45,038 bases of DNA from JBBSUQ01 sp964389755 (lineage in GTDB: Bacteria; Bacteroidota; Bacteroidia; Flavobacteriales_D; Crocinitomicaceae). Made by a program: the position numbers and the translations under genes. Every line of letters begins with the position of its first letter. Within the stretch, counting starts at the first letter, position 1. Below the pieces are notes generated by a model that saw only the letters and a program-made list of their open reading frames with translations, searched no databases and was not told the DNA's origin. The stretch spans positions 1 to 45,038 of the forward strand of contig CAYMEW010000034.1 in the NCBI GenBank assembly GCA_964389755.1. The letters are read 5' to 3'. Positions 16,893 to 23,457 of this stretch are shown in pieces.

Positions 16893-18371
16893 TTATGCAT
16901 GGACTTGGTCTGAAACTCGTTGTCGAATCTCTGTCAGTGATTCTTCCCGTACCACCTGCCCGTTCTCAAAAACAACTTCAAGCAAGCCCTCTTTTTCTTC
17001 TTCCCAGGAACATTCGTCTTTCAAAACGAGTTGACCATTCTCGCGGGTTACGCGTAAAAGTCCTTTTGCAGACCGTTTTGTACCGTCATCTGTTTTCGGA
17101 TCTTTGAATATATTACGAGCTTCGCCATTCACCTCACCGTATGTAGCTTTCATCGCAAATCCGTACGTATCGCGCGTCACGTATTCGTAGGTAAATGAAC
17201 CGATTCCGAGTACAACATTGAAAGAGGCGAACCCTTTTTCTTTGAGACCTGATAAAATCGCTTCCTGGCGTTGAAGGGTAATGCTATCGCCATAAATCAG
17301 ACCGATGTGCGCATCAAGCAGTTTAAATCCCTTATCCGTGATCGTGCCACCAAAAATTTCCCAGAGGCACTCGATTGCTCCTTTATACTGTGGACTCCCG
17401 GTCTCAGCATCTGTATCCCCAATAATGATCTTCACCGGATCACCGCTGTCGGGACGGATTACTACTTTGCCGTCACGTGCGAGAATGTCGCTTTTTAACT
17501 GCGGAAGGTATTCGGTTACGACCTGCCAGAAATCCCAGGTATCCGAAACAATTGAGACGATGCCTGCCGGATACAGTTCGCATATCAATCGTCGAAAAGT
17601 CCCGATCTCATTGTCCTTTGTCCCCATGCACATCACCGAATGTTCCGTGGCAGGAACGCTTCCTCCGACGATTTCCCGGTCAGAATTCGCGTTGTAATAC
17701 TGTTCGTGAAAATCAATTGCCGGAACGCTGTCAGTACCGTAAAAAGATAACAGGTGTCCTGCAGCACTGATGCAGGCATCTTCCACACCGCTCATTCCCC
17801 GGAAACTGAAATCATGTCCCTGCCAGTAAACATGGTCGAGTTCGGTTCCGCCCACGGTTTCACGAGCGTATTTTTCGAAGACCTGACGATATCTCCAGGC
17901 CGTGGTGGCGCTTGTGCAGGGTTTCCATAGAATCGCAGACATTAGTGATTCCAGGTAATTGGTCAGCCAAAAAAAGTCGGGATGCGTGTTGTAAACGGTT
18001 ACCACCGGGATCCTGACCGGAACTACGGAACCTTCGGGAAGCCCTTTTACAACAAGCGGAAGATAACCGAGGTCGTGTAATGCAGCAATGTGTTCCACAC
18101 CGACACTATCCTTACCAAGTGCATTGTCCATTCTTCTGCGATATTCGGCGAGTACTTCCTCTTTCGGACGATTGAAAAAACCGTTGTTCCACTGGTCTAC
18201 GAGATACTCTTTTACAAAATACTGTAATCCGAAGAAAACGAGTTGCTGTTCGCCGGCTTCGCGGGCCTTGCGAGGCGTAAAGTTGGAATAAACAAGTTCG
18301 GTTCCTTCCGGGTATTGCCGGCGGTGATCCGCCTTGTAAAAGTCGATAAGAGTTAAGGGGTTTGTTTTCAT
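16893..18371 (-). CDS. nadV: Nicotinamide phosphoribosyltransferase-like protein (NAMPT/NadV; possible Namat)
   Basis: The 492-residue product matches the length of human NAMPT (491) and keeps its landmarks: YKADHRRQYPEGTELVYSNF at the start, the nicotinamide-site stretch HDFSFRGMSG, GTDSVPAIDF (the Asp of GTD), PATEHSVMCMG with His244 aligned to catalytic His247, RPDSGDPV, and FKDPKTDDGTKRSAKG near the end. NAMPT joins nicotinamide and PRPP to give NMN. In phage NARP1, an enzyme of the same family (Namat) instead joins nicotinamide to ADP-ribose pyrophosphate and gives NAD+ directly. Sequence by eye cannot separate the two. The operon has no NMN adenylyltransferase. The start codon overlaps the NADAR stop by four bases. 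Confidence 0.93.
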   Translation of the reverse strand: MKTNPLTLIDFYKADHRRQYPEGTELVYSNFTPRKAREAGEQQLVFFGLQYFVKEYLVDQWNNGFFNRPKEEVLAEYRRRMDNALGKDSVGVEHIAALHDLGYLPLVVKGLPEGSVVPVRIPVVTVYNTHPDFFWLTNYLESLMSAILWKPCTSATTAWRYRQVFEKYARETVGGTELDHVYWQGHDFSFRGMSGVEDACISAAGHLLSFYGTDSVPAIDFHEQYYNANSDREIVGGSVPATEHSVMCMGTKDNEIGTFRRLICELYPAGIVSIVSDTWDFWQVVTEYLPQLKSDILARDGKVVIRPDSGDPVKIIIGDTDAETGSPQYKGAIECLWEIFGGTITDKGFKLLDAHIGLIYGDSITLQRQEAILSGLKEKGFASFNVVLGIGSFTYEYVTRDTYGFAMKATYGEVNGEARNIFKDPKTDDGTKRSAKGLLRVTRENGQLVLKDECSWEEEKEGLLEVVFENGQVVREESLTEIRQRVSDQVHA

Positions 18372-18949
18372 GTTGATTTATTTGAATGTGTATTGTTTAC
18401 TTCTGTGAGTCGGTCCCGAACAGTCATGAGGGCGAATCCCAACAGGTTTTCACCTCTCCAGAGTTCAGGCCTGCAGGCATCCGGATGCTCTTCTTTAAGA
18501 CCGATGCCCCAAACCGGGTCCACGGGACTCGCTTCAACAAGGATCTTTTTCTGGGTTTGAAGCAGGAAATCTTTTAAGGCTTTGTTTTGGGAGAATTTGA
18601 GGTAATTCCCCATACAAACAATTCCGAACTTGTGTCGGTCCCAGATCTCAGGGTCGAATGTACATACCTGCCTTCCGAGTTCTTTGGCATCCTTCGGAGA
18701 ATCTTTTTTCAGTATCCGGTGCAACGTTTCCAAATCATTGAATAAAAGTGCCTTTTGTGCCATCATATAATGTTCGGCAGTTCTGTAAGTATGCTGATCA
18801 TCTGAGAAAGAAGCCGGCCACCACTGGCTCAGGCAACTTTTGATGAGCGAACCGTCCCGTGCCGGTTGATGTCCCCAAAAGAACAGGAATTCTCTTACCG
18901 GAATCCCGGAAATCGCTTCCTTTGTATACATTGGATCAGAAAAGTTCAT
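18368..18949 (-). CDS. NADAR-family protein (YbiA-like N-glycosidase)
   Basis: From ATG 18949 the product has 193 residues; a second ATG at 18931 is possible and would remove the overlap with the upstream gene. NADAR signatures are clear: YRTAEHYMMAQKA (residues 55-67), SPVDPVWGIGL (141-151) and the closing W-x-G-x-N-LLGFALM-x-x-R (164-179). NADAR proteins cleave N-glycosidic bonds: YbiA/RibX acts on riboflavin intermediates, and NADAR domains of DarG-type antitoxins remove ADP-ribose from guanine in DNA. Its place among NAD-metabolism genes favours a role on ADP-ribose adducts. The chosen start overlaps the end of the Prs-like gene by 14 bases, and the stop overlaps the NAMPT-like start, showing tight translational coupling. 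Confidence 0.9.
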   Translation of the reverse strand: MNFSDPMYTKEAISGIPVREFLFFWGHQPARDGSLIKSCLSQWWPASFSDDQHTYRTAEHYMMAQKALLFNDLETLHRILKKDSPKDAKELGRQVCTFDPEIWDRHKFGIVCMGNYLKFSQNKALKDFLLQTQKKILVEASPVDPVWGIGLKEEHPDACRPELWRGENLLGFALMTVRDRLTEVNNTHSNKST

Positions 18950-19757
18950 GGGATCTGTAAAAATCGGTGTTTTCAATATCGCGTATGGAATTGGAACTGC
19001 ATACGTGTCTGTATCCGGCAGCCTGCAAACGATCCAATGCATTGTGACTAAATATGCCGTGTGATGCCATGAAATACAGTTCACCTGCATTCTTCTCCTT
19101 CAAAGCGCTTGCCAGTTCAATAAACGTTCTTCCACCGTCACAAATATCATCGATCACCAGGCAGGATTTTCCGGCGAGGTCTGCGGTATTCACATCACTA
19201 CGAAGGATCTTACCTGTTTCAAGGTCGCGTATTTTGATACCTGTAACGATCTCGCCACGGTAGCCGATCTGCTGTGCCAGTTTATCCACTTTCTTATACG
19301 CTCCGAGATCCGGAGAAACGAGCACGAAGTCCTTCAGTTCCAGTTCCGCAATGAACTGTTTGATCATGTCATGGTTTGGAATACTCAGGCAATTATTGAT
19401 CAAAGCGGGCGTAACGTCGCTGTGCGGATCGAAAATAATTACTTTGTCGAGTTGCAGGTCATTGAGCAATCCGGCAAATACTTTGATTGAAAGTGATTCT
19501 CCGGGAACCATCACCCGATCCTGCCGTGCATAAGGTACGTACGGAATAAATGCCTCGATGTGCCTGACGTTCAATCTTCGTAGGGCATCAACCGCGAGCA
19601 GAAGGTTCATAATGTCATCGGCGGAATTTAGCCGGGAGTTCAGTCGAACGGCTTCCGTTCCGGTCAATTCTTCCGAAATACGTACATGACATTCACCGCC
19701 GGCAAACTTTTTGAGTTCGACATGCTTACCGGATTCAAGAAGTGATATTGTTTTCAT
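18936..19757 (-). CDS. Short PRPP-synthetase-like protein (possible ADP-ribose pyrophosphate synthetase, Adps-like)
   Basis: The 273-residue product has the two-domain phosphoribosyltransferase fold of PRPP synthetase but is about 40 residues shorter than the usual ~310. It keeps the ATP motif PYVPYARQDR (residues 72-81), DPHSD in place of the catalytic DLHA (110-114) and the PRPP loop VIDDICDGGRTF (201-212). The flexible catalytic loop, KRR-P-x-x-N in canonical Prs, is replaced by GIKIRDLETGKI (173-184). Two readings fit: a PRPP supplier for the NAMPT-like enzyme, or an enzyme that pyrophosphorylates ADP-ribose, as phage NARP1 Adps (annotated Prs) does. The altered loop and the operon setting favour looking at the second. 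It follows the regulator by 11 bases. Confidence 0.85.
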   Translation of the reverse strand: MKTISLLESGKHVELKKFAGGECHVRISEELTGTEAVRLNSRLNSADDIMNLLLAVDALRRLNVRHIEAFIPYVPYARQDRVMVPGESLSIKVFAGLLNDLQLDKVIIFDPHSDVTPALINNCLSIPNHDMIKQFIAELELKDFVLVSPDLGAYKKVDKLAQQIGYRGEIVTGIKIRDLETGKILRSDVNTADLAGKSCLVIDDICDGGRTFIELASALKEKNAGELYFMASHGIFSHNALDRLQAAGYRHVCSSNSIRDIENTDFYRSHELF

Positions 19758-19768
19758 AGCCTAAAAAA

Positions 19769-20455
19769 TTAAAGTTCAAATTGAAAGCCCTCGCGTCTTT
19801 TAGCCTCGTATGCACGCTTATCAAAACGGTAAAGCATGGCGGCCTTTCGGGGAACGTTGGTTTCTTTCTCTCCGAGTTCTTTGACGACTCCCATGGAAAG
19901 TACTTTTTTGCGAAAATTGCGTTTATCGATCTCCGTTCCGAGTATCGCTTCGCAAAGCGTTTGCAGTTGAGAAAGCGTAAACTTTTCGTCAAGCAGTTCA
20001 AAACCGACCGGCTGGTATGCCACTTTTGCCTGCAGACGTTTTACGGCTACTGCAACAATTTCGGAGTGATCAAAGGCCAGTTCGGGAAGTTGAGATAACG
20101 CAAACCATTCAGCTTCGAGCGTGTCACGGCCCGCAATGAGTTGATACGACTGCCGGTTGACAAGTGCATAATAGGCGACCGATACTATGCGTTCACGCGG
20201 ATCGCGGTCTACCGCACTGAAGGTATACAACTGTTCCACAAACACTTCGGAGATACCCGTTTTTTCCAATAAAACGCGGCGAGCACAGTCTTCTGTCGTT
20301 TCTTCCGGAAAAACAAATCCTCCCGGCAATGCCCATTTATTCTGAAAAGGTTCCTTTTCGCGCTTGGTGAGCAGAAGTTGCATTTCCTCGCCGTCAAAGC
20401 CGAAAAGCACACAGTCGGTAGTCAAAGCAATGGGTTTATGAAACTGTTGAGACAT
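19769..20455 (-). CDS. nrtR: NrtR-type transcriptional regulator (degenerate Nudix + winged helix)
   Basis: I choose ATG 20455 (MSQQFHKPIALTTDCV), giving 228 residues; an upstream start at 20476 would lie inside the promoter. Residues about 8-135 form a Nudix domain whose box (45-68) begins GGFVFPEETTED and has RR and EK where active Nudix enzymes have RE and EE, so hydrolysis is probably lost. About 140-225 form a winged helix typical of NrtR. NrtR proteins repress NAD-metabolism genes and release DNA on binding ADP-ribose. The gene heads its operon, and two palindromes overlap and precede its own promoter, fitting autoregulation. Ligand and operator are inferred from the family. Confidence 0.9.
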   Translation of the reverse strand: MSQQFHKPIALTTDCVLFGFDGEEMQLLLTKREKEPFQNKWALPGGFVFPEETTEDCARRVLLEKTGISEVFVEQLYTFSAVDRDPRERIVSVAYYALVNRQSYQLIAGRDTLEAEWFALSQLPELAFDHSEIVAVAVKRLQAKVAYQPVGFELLDEKFTLSQLQTLCEAILGTEIDKRNFRKKVLSMGVVKELGEKETNVPRKAAMLYRFDKRAYEAKRREGFQFEL

Positions 20456-20459
20456 ATCT

Positions 20460-20478
20460 AAGTGTATTTTTAACACAA
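20460..20478. promoter_or_regulatory. Proximal NrtR-like operator
   Basis: The site reads AAGTGTA-TTTTT-AACACAA, a degenerate copy of the perfect palindrome 52 bp upstream. It lies five bases before the regulator ATG and overlaps the -7 element at 20476-20483, a position where binding would block transcription start. Confidence 0.65.
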
Positions 20479-20504
20479 AGATAGTTTAAGAATTGAATGC
20501 ACAA
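20476..20504 (-). promoter_or_regulatory. Promoter of the NAD/ADP-ribose operon
   Basis: The minus strand reads TTG (20504-20502), an 18-base spacer and TATCTTTG (20483-20476), an exact TANNTTTG. Transcription should start near 20471, giving a leader of about 15 bases before ATG 20455. Confidence 0.6.
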
Positions 20505-20511
20505 GGTTTCT

Positions 20512-20530
20512 AAGTGTATTTTTTACACTT
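20512..20530. promoter_or_regulatory. Distal NrtR-like operator (perfect palindrome)
   Basis: AAGTGTA-TTTTT-TACACTT, with perfect 7-bp arms. Its centre is 52 bp from the proximal site, about five helical turns, so two regulator dimers could bind the same face. It lies just upstream of the -33 region. Confidence 0.7.
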
Positions 20531-20595
20531 TTTTTTAAAAAAATAAGATACCGGCCAAATGCACAGTTAATTGAGATAGGCAATATCTATAATAG

Positions 20596-21243
20596 TCAAT
20601 AGATGATCCAATCCGGTTGTATTTCGATCGTATCCGGCAGGTCGATTTTATAAAAGGTAGTGATTCCCCGCTCCCTGGTTTTCAACGTAAGACGAACCAG
20701 GACACGATAGGCTTCCGGTTCAATGGTTCGTACAAAGTCCGACTGAATGACGAAATTGCCGGCGTCTGGAAAATCCGTTTTTTCTTCCGGAAATAACTGT
20801 TCGAGTGGAATAACCGCAATCTTATAACAATAAGCGATCCCGTCGGCTCCACGGTCGGAGCAGGTATGATCGGTCTCCGGCGAATAAAAGATCGTGCGTT
20901 CGGATACCAGTATTGCGGGTAACTGGCTTTCACGAAATACCTGTGCCTCCAGCCAGTTCCGTGCTACTTTCCACGGGTTAGCCCCATTCACTTTCAGACT
21001 ACGCACGAAGACGGAATCGTTCAGGGCATCCAGCCGACTTAAGAAAATTGCTTTGTCCAGATTTTGAAAACGGATAACGCAGGGAGCTAATTCCAGGGAA
21101 GTCATTGCTTCACCGGGAAGATCGAAATCGGAGGCCTGACCGGATTTCAAACCGGCCTTGCTCCTGTCGAGGTCAGGACCTGAACACGCCACAAGGTTCA
21201 GCGTAAACAGGAATAAAAGCGCGTTTAAGGTCTTACGCTTCAT
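20596..21243 (-). CDS. Lipoprotein of unknown function
   Basis: The 215-residue product has a lipoprotein signal with lipobox LVAC (about residue 20). The mature region is mixed alpha/beta with VIRFQNLDKAIFLSRLDALN and a Cys pair (TCSDRGADGIAYC) that could form a disulphide. The C terminus has beta-rich stretches (AYRVLVRLTLKTRERGITTF, DLPDTIEIQPDWIIY). I do not recognise the family. The upstream 61-residue membrane protein gene overlaps its start by 11 bases, so they are co-expressed. Confidence 0.72.
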   Translation of the reverse strand: MKRKTLNALLFLFTLNLVACSGPDLDRSKAGLKSGQASDFDLPGEAMTSLELAPCVIRFQNLDKAIFLSRLDALNDSVFVRSLKVNGANPWKVARNWLEAQVFRESQLPAILVSERTIFYSPETDHTCSDRGADGIAYCYKIAVIPLEQLFPEEKTDFPDAGNFVIQSDFVRTIEPEAYRVLVRLTLKTRERGITTFYKIDLPDTIEIQPDWIIY

Positions 21244-21418
21244 TTTTGGTTTTCCGTCCTCGAAGCATGCTCAGTAGCATCAGGCCGATAGCTACTCCGA
21301 AGATGAGTCCGCGTGCAAAATCAGACGCAGAACTGAAATGTGAAATGAATCCGGCCAGGATGAAAATGAACAATCCTGAGAGAAAAAGGGAACGCTGTAC
21401 ACTTACTTTTTTGATCAT
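21233..21418 (-). CDS. Small two-helix membrane protein
   Basis: The 61-residue product is mostly two hydrophobic helices (LFLSGLFIFILAGFISHF and FARGLIFGVAIGLMLLSMLR) joined by a short polar loop and ending in a basic tail RGRKTKNEA. It overlaps the downstream lipoprotein gene by 11 bases, which supports it being translated. Function is unknown. Confidence 0.6.
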   Translation of the reverse strand: MIKKVSVQRSLFLSGLFIFILAGFISHFSSASDFARGLIFGVAIGLMLLSMLRGRKTKNEA

Positions 21419-21450
21419 ACTTCAAAACTACCAATTTTAAACTTTTCATC

Positions 21451-22032
21451 CTATTCTTCTTTTCGAATAGCCGTAATCCGAAGTTCCGTACGGCGATTCA
21501 ACTGATGCAGGTATTCCGCCAGAAGCGGGTCACTTTTCATAAATGACATAATAAAGTCGTTCGTTAATACTATAGCTTCGGCATCGTAACTATCCGGCTT
21601 TTGTGGCAAAAGACTATCCTCTACCTGATAAACGACCATCGGACGGTTTTCACCCATTCCTGCAAATTCGATCCGCGAAGAATCACAACCTTTACGCAAA
21701 AGTGCATTGCGAATGGTCAGACTCCGAACTTCACTCACACGCTGGTTTCCCGCTTCCGAACCTCTGGAATCCGTATGCACCTCTAGCTGAAAGCTCATTT
21801 CGGGATGCGCTTCCATAATTGCAAGTATTTCCTGCACCGCTTCGTGGTTCCACTCCATCGAATCAGCGAACATCAGGCGTGTACAAATCGGGAAACGGAA
21901 GTCATGTTGCAGGCGAAAAACGTCGTTTACTTCAAAAACGGTATCACTGGTTGTGACATAATGCTCCTGCCCATATGCAGAAATGCGGGACAAAAAACAA
22001 CATACAAGAATAAGGTGGCGGATCAAAGTCAT
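21451..22032 (-). CDS. OmpA-domain envelope protein
   Basis: The 193-residue product has a signal peptide ending YGQ and a C-terminal OmpA-like domain at about residues 60-188. The peptidoglycan-binding features are visible: EVHTDSRGSEAGNQRVSEVR (with the Asp of HTD), a helix SLTIRNALLRKG, RIEFAGMGENRPMV and NRRTELRI with the paired arginines. A loop of about 40 residues (PKPDSYDAEAIVL onward) is inserted before the last strand. It should sit in the periplasm and tether the outer membrane to peptidoglycan. A -7-like TATCTTTC lies just upstream. It is probably transcribed separately from the genes at 20596 and 21233, or as first gene of that set. Confidence 0.85.
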   Translation of the reverse strand: MTLIRHLILVCCFLSRISAYGQEHYVTTSDTVFEVNDVFRLQHDFRFPICTRLMFADSMEWNHEAVQEILAIMEAHPEMSFQLEVHTDSRGSEAGNQRVSEVRSLTIRNALLRKGCDSSRIEFAGMGENRPMVVYQVEDSLLPQKPDSYDAEAIVLTNDFIMSFMKSDPLLAEYLHQLNRRTELRITAIRKEE

Positions 22033-22080
22033 GTATGAAAGATACGATTTTTTTGATTTATTTCCGAATTTAATAACGGA

Positions 22081-22776
22081 TCAGTCGCTTAAATTCGCCT
22101 GTTTCAGTATTTTGGAATAATCCTCAGCATCGTAAACGATCACGGTACCGTGACGAACAAGCCGGATGCCGACTTCTTTCAAATTCCCGTCCTTATCGTA
22201 AAATTTGAACCACATACGCTCGGGAACGTCCCAGGTTTCGGAATAATAGATTTCAATTTGCACCTGGTCGCTGTTCTCGTAATACGTGCGCCACAGACCG
22301 ATCCTCAACTTATCCTTGTTGACGCGATTCAAGGGACTTTTATATTCGGCCACGTACTCGTCCGGGAGTTTCACATACGGAGACCGAGATTGCCTCAGTT
22401 CATTACCGGACATCATCAGCACGAAGTTCGTGTCCGGAATACCGCTTAAGGCAATAGTCAATTCGAAACAGCAATCGCACATGGCATGACTTTCCGAAAG
22501 GTTCTTTTTGAAAAGGAATAAAGTATCATTTTGAAAGGAGGCCCTAAGATCGGGCCTGAAACTGCAGTTTTCCGCAAAACCGATCGTCAGTAGTAACGAA
22601 TCTCCATGCATTTCTTTGGAGATCAGTCGGCTGCGCATGAGTTCCGGGCGCATGTTCCTGTCGCACGCCGAAAGTCCCGTACTCAATACATCCTGCGCTG
22701 CTGCATAATCAGAAAATAAGAGACACAGAAGCATGTGCAGGAAGCACTGGTTGAAATAACGGGTTGCTGTGATCAT
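22081..22776 (-). CDS. Secreted protein with one MORN-like segment, unknown function
   Basis: The 231-residue product starts with a hydrophobic signal segment (FLHMLLCLLFSDYAAAQ). The mature part has a Cys-rich stretch (AMCDCCFELTIAL) and a MORN/YwqK-like motif (RIGLWRTYYENSDQVQIEIY, then WFKFYDKDGNLKEVGIR). A single such repeat with flanking beta strands is common in small Bacteroidota secreted proteins. The family is not recognised. Spacing to neighbours (48 and 80 bases) leaves operon membership unclear. Confidence 0.7.
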   Translation of the reverse strand: MITATRYFNQCFLHMLLCLLFSDYAAAQDVLSTGLSACDRNMRPELMRSRLISKEMHGDSLLLTIGFAENCSFRPDLRASFQNDTLFLFKKNLSESHAMCDCCFELTIALSGIPDTNFVLMMSGNELRQSRSPYVKLPDEYVAEYKSPLNRVNKDKLRIGLWRTYYENSDQVQIEIYYSETWDVPERMWFKFYDKDGNLKEVGIRLVRHGTVIVYDAEDYSKILKQANLSD

Positions 22777-22856
22777 AAGAACCGGCTGAACATATAAAAT
22801 TCAGAACGTTCCGATTCAATCTTTCGTATAAATACGTTCAAAACGGCTCGAATTGC

Positions 22857-23342
22857 TTAGATTAATTTTTCTGCCCGCAGGAGTTCTGCCGCCCGATCCC
22901 GTTCTTCCGCTCCCTCTTTGGATGAGCCAGGGAAACGAATCCGTTTTTTCTTTTGCTTTCCGGATTCGTCCGCAAAGGATACCATCAAACAGGGTTTTCG
23001 GCCCGGAGAATCGTTTCTGATTTCAATAGATCGGATGCGTTCGCGATCAATGACCAGGGTAGCAGATTTCTTAACGCTTCGGATCACACTGATCAATAAA
23101 TAGATTCCTCCGAAAACCGGCAGGATGATCAGACCGGGTTTCCTACTGCGATAGGCTTCGAAGGCCAGGTAAAAGAGTACAAAGGCCAGCAGGATGTAGC
23201 TTACCAGCAACCAGGTACTGTTCTTGCCGAGTCCCAGGCCGGTCATCCCGTCCGAAGGACTTTCCCGACTCAGTTCGATACGATCCGGGTAGATGTAGCA
23301 ATATCCGGCGTTAGTTTGGAAAGAGTGTGTTTTTGGTTCCAC
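22857..23342 (-). CDS. Two-helix membrane protein with PH-like outer domain, unknown function
   Basis: The 161-residue product has two adjacent membrane helices at about residues 42-85 (STWLLVSYILLAFVLFYLAF, then PGLIILPVFGGIYLLISVIR). These are preceded by a short beta segment (GYCYIYPDRIELSRES) and followed by strands (ATLVIDRERIRSIEIR, then CLMVSFADESGKQKKKRIRF). The layout is that of bacterial PH-like/YcxB-type membrane proteins, though I cannot confirm it. A Bacteroidota promoter element lies 24 bases upstream. Confidence 0.7.
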   Translation of the reverse strand: MEPKTHSFQTNAGYCYIYPDRIELSRESPSDGMTGLGLGKNSTWLLVSYILLAFVLFYLAFEAYRSRKPGLIILPVFGGIYLLISVIRSVKKSATLVIDRERIRSIEIRNDSPGRKPCLMVSFADESGKQKKKRIRFPGSSKEGAEERDRAAELLRAEKLI

Positions 23343-23365
23343 GATCCGTCAGTTATCGTTTTATA

Positions 23366-23373
23366 CAAATATA
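23366..23373 (-). promoter_or_regulatory. Putative -7 promoter element (TATATTTG)
   Basis: An exact TANNTTTG match on the minus strand, ending 24 bases before the ATG at 23342 of the PH-like membrane protein. Confidence 0.5.
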
Positions 23374-23384
23374 GGTGTAAACAG

Positions 23385-23413
23385 AAAGGGAGCACTTTGA
23401 AAGCACTCCCTTT
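23385..23413. terminator. Probable terminator after the efflux operon
   Basis: AAAGGGAG (23385-23392) pairs with CTCCCTTT (23406-23413), with an interrupted inner stem CTTT/AAAG and T runs on both strands. On the minus strand it follows the last efflux gene by about 45 bases. Confidence 0.6.
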
Positions 23414-23457
23414 TTGCCGTTCTATGTTAAAGCTGAAAAGAACTTCATAAATCAGTA

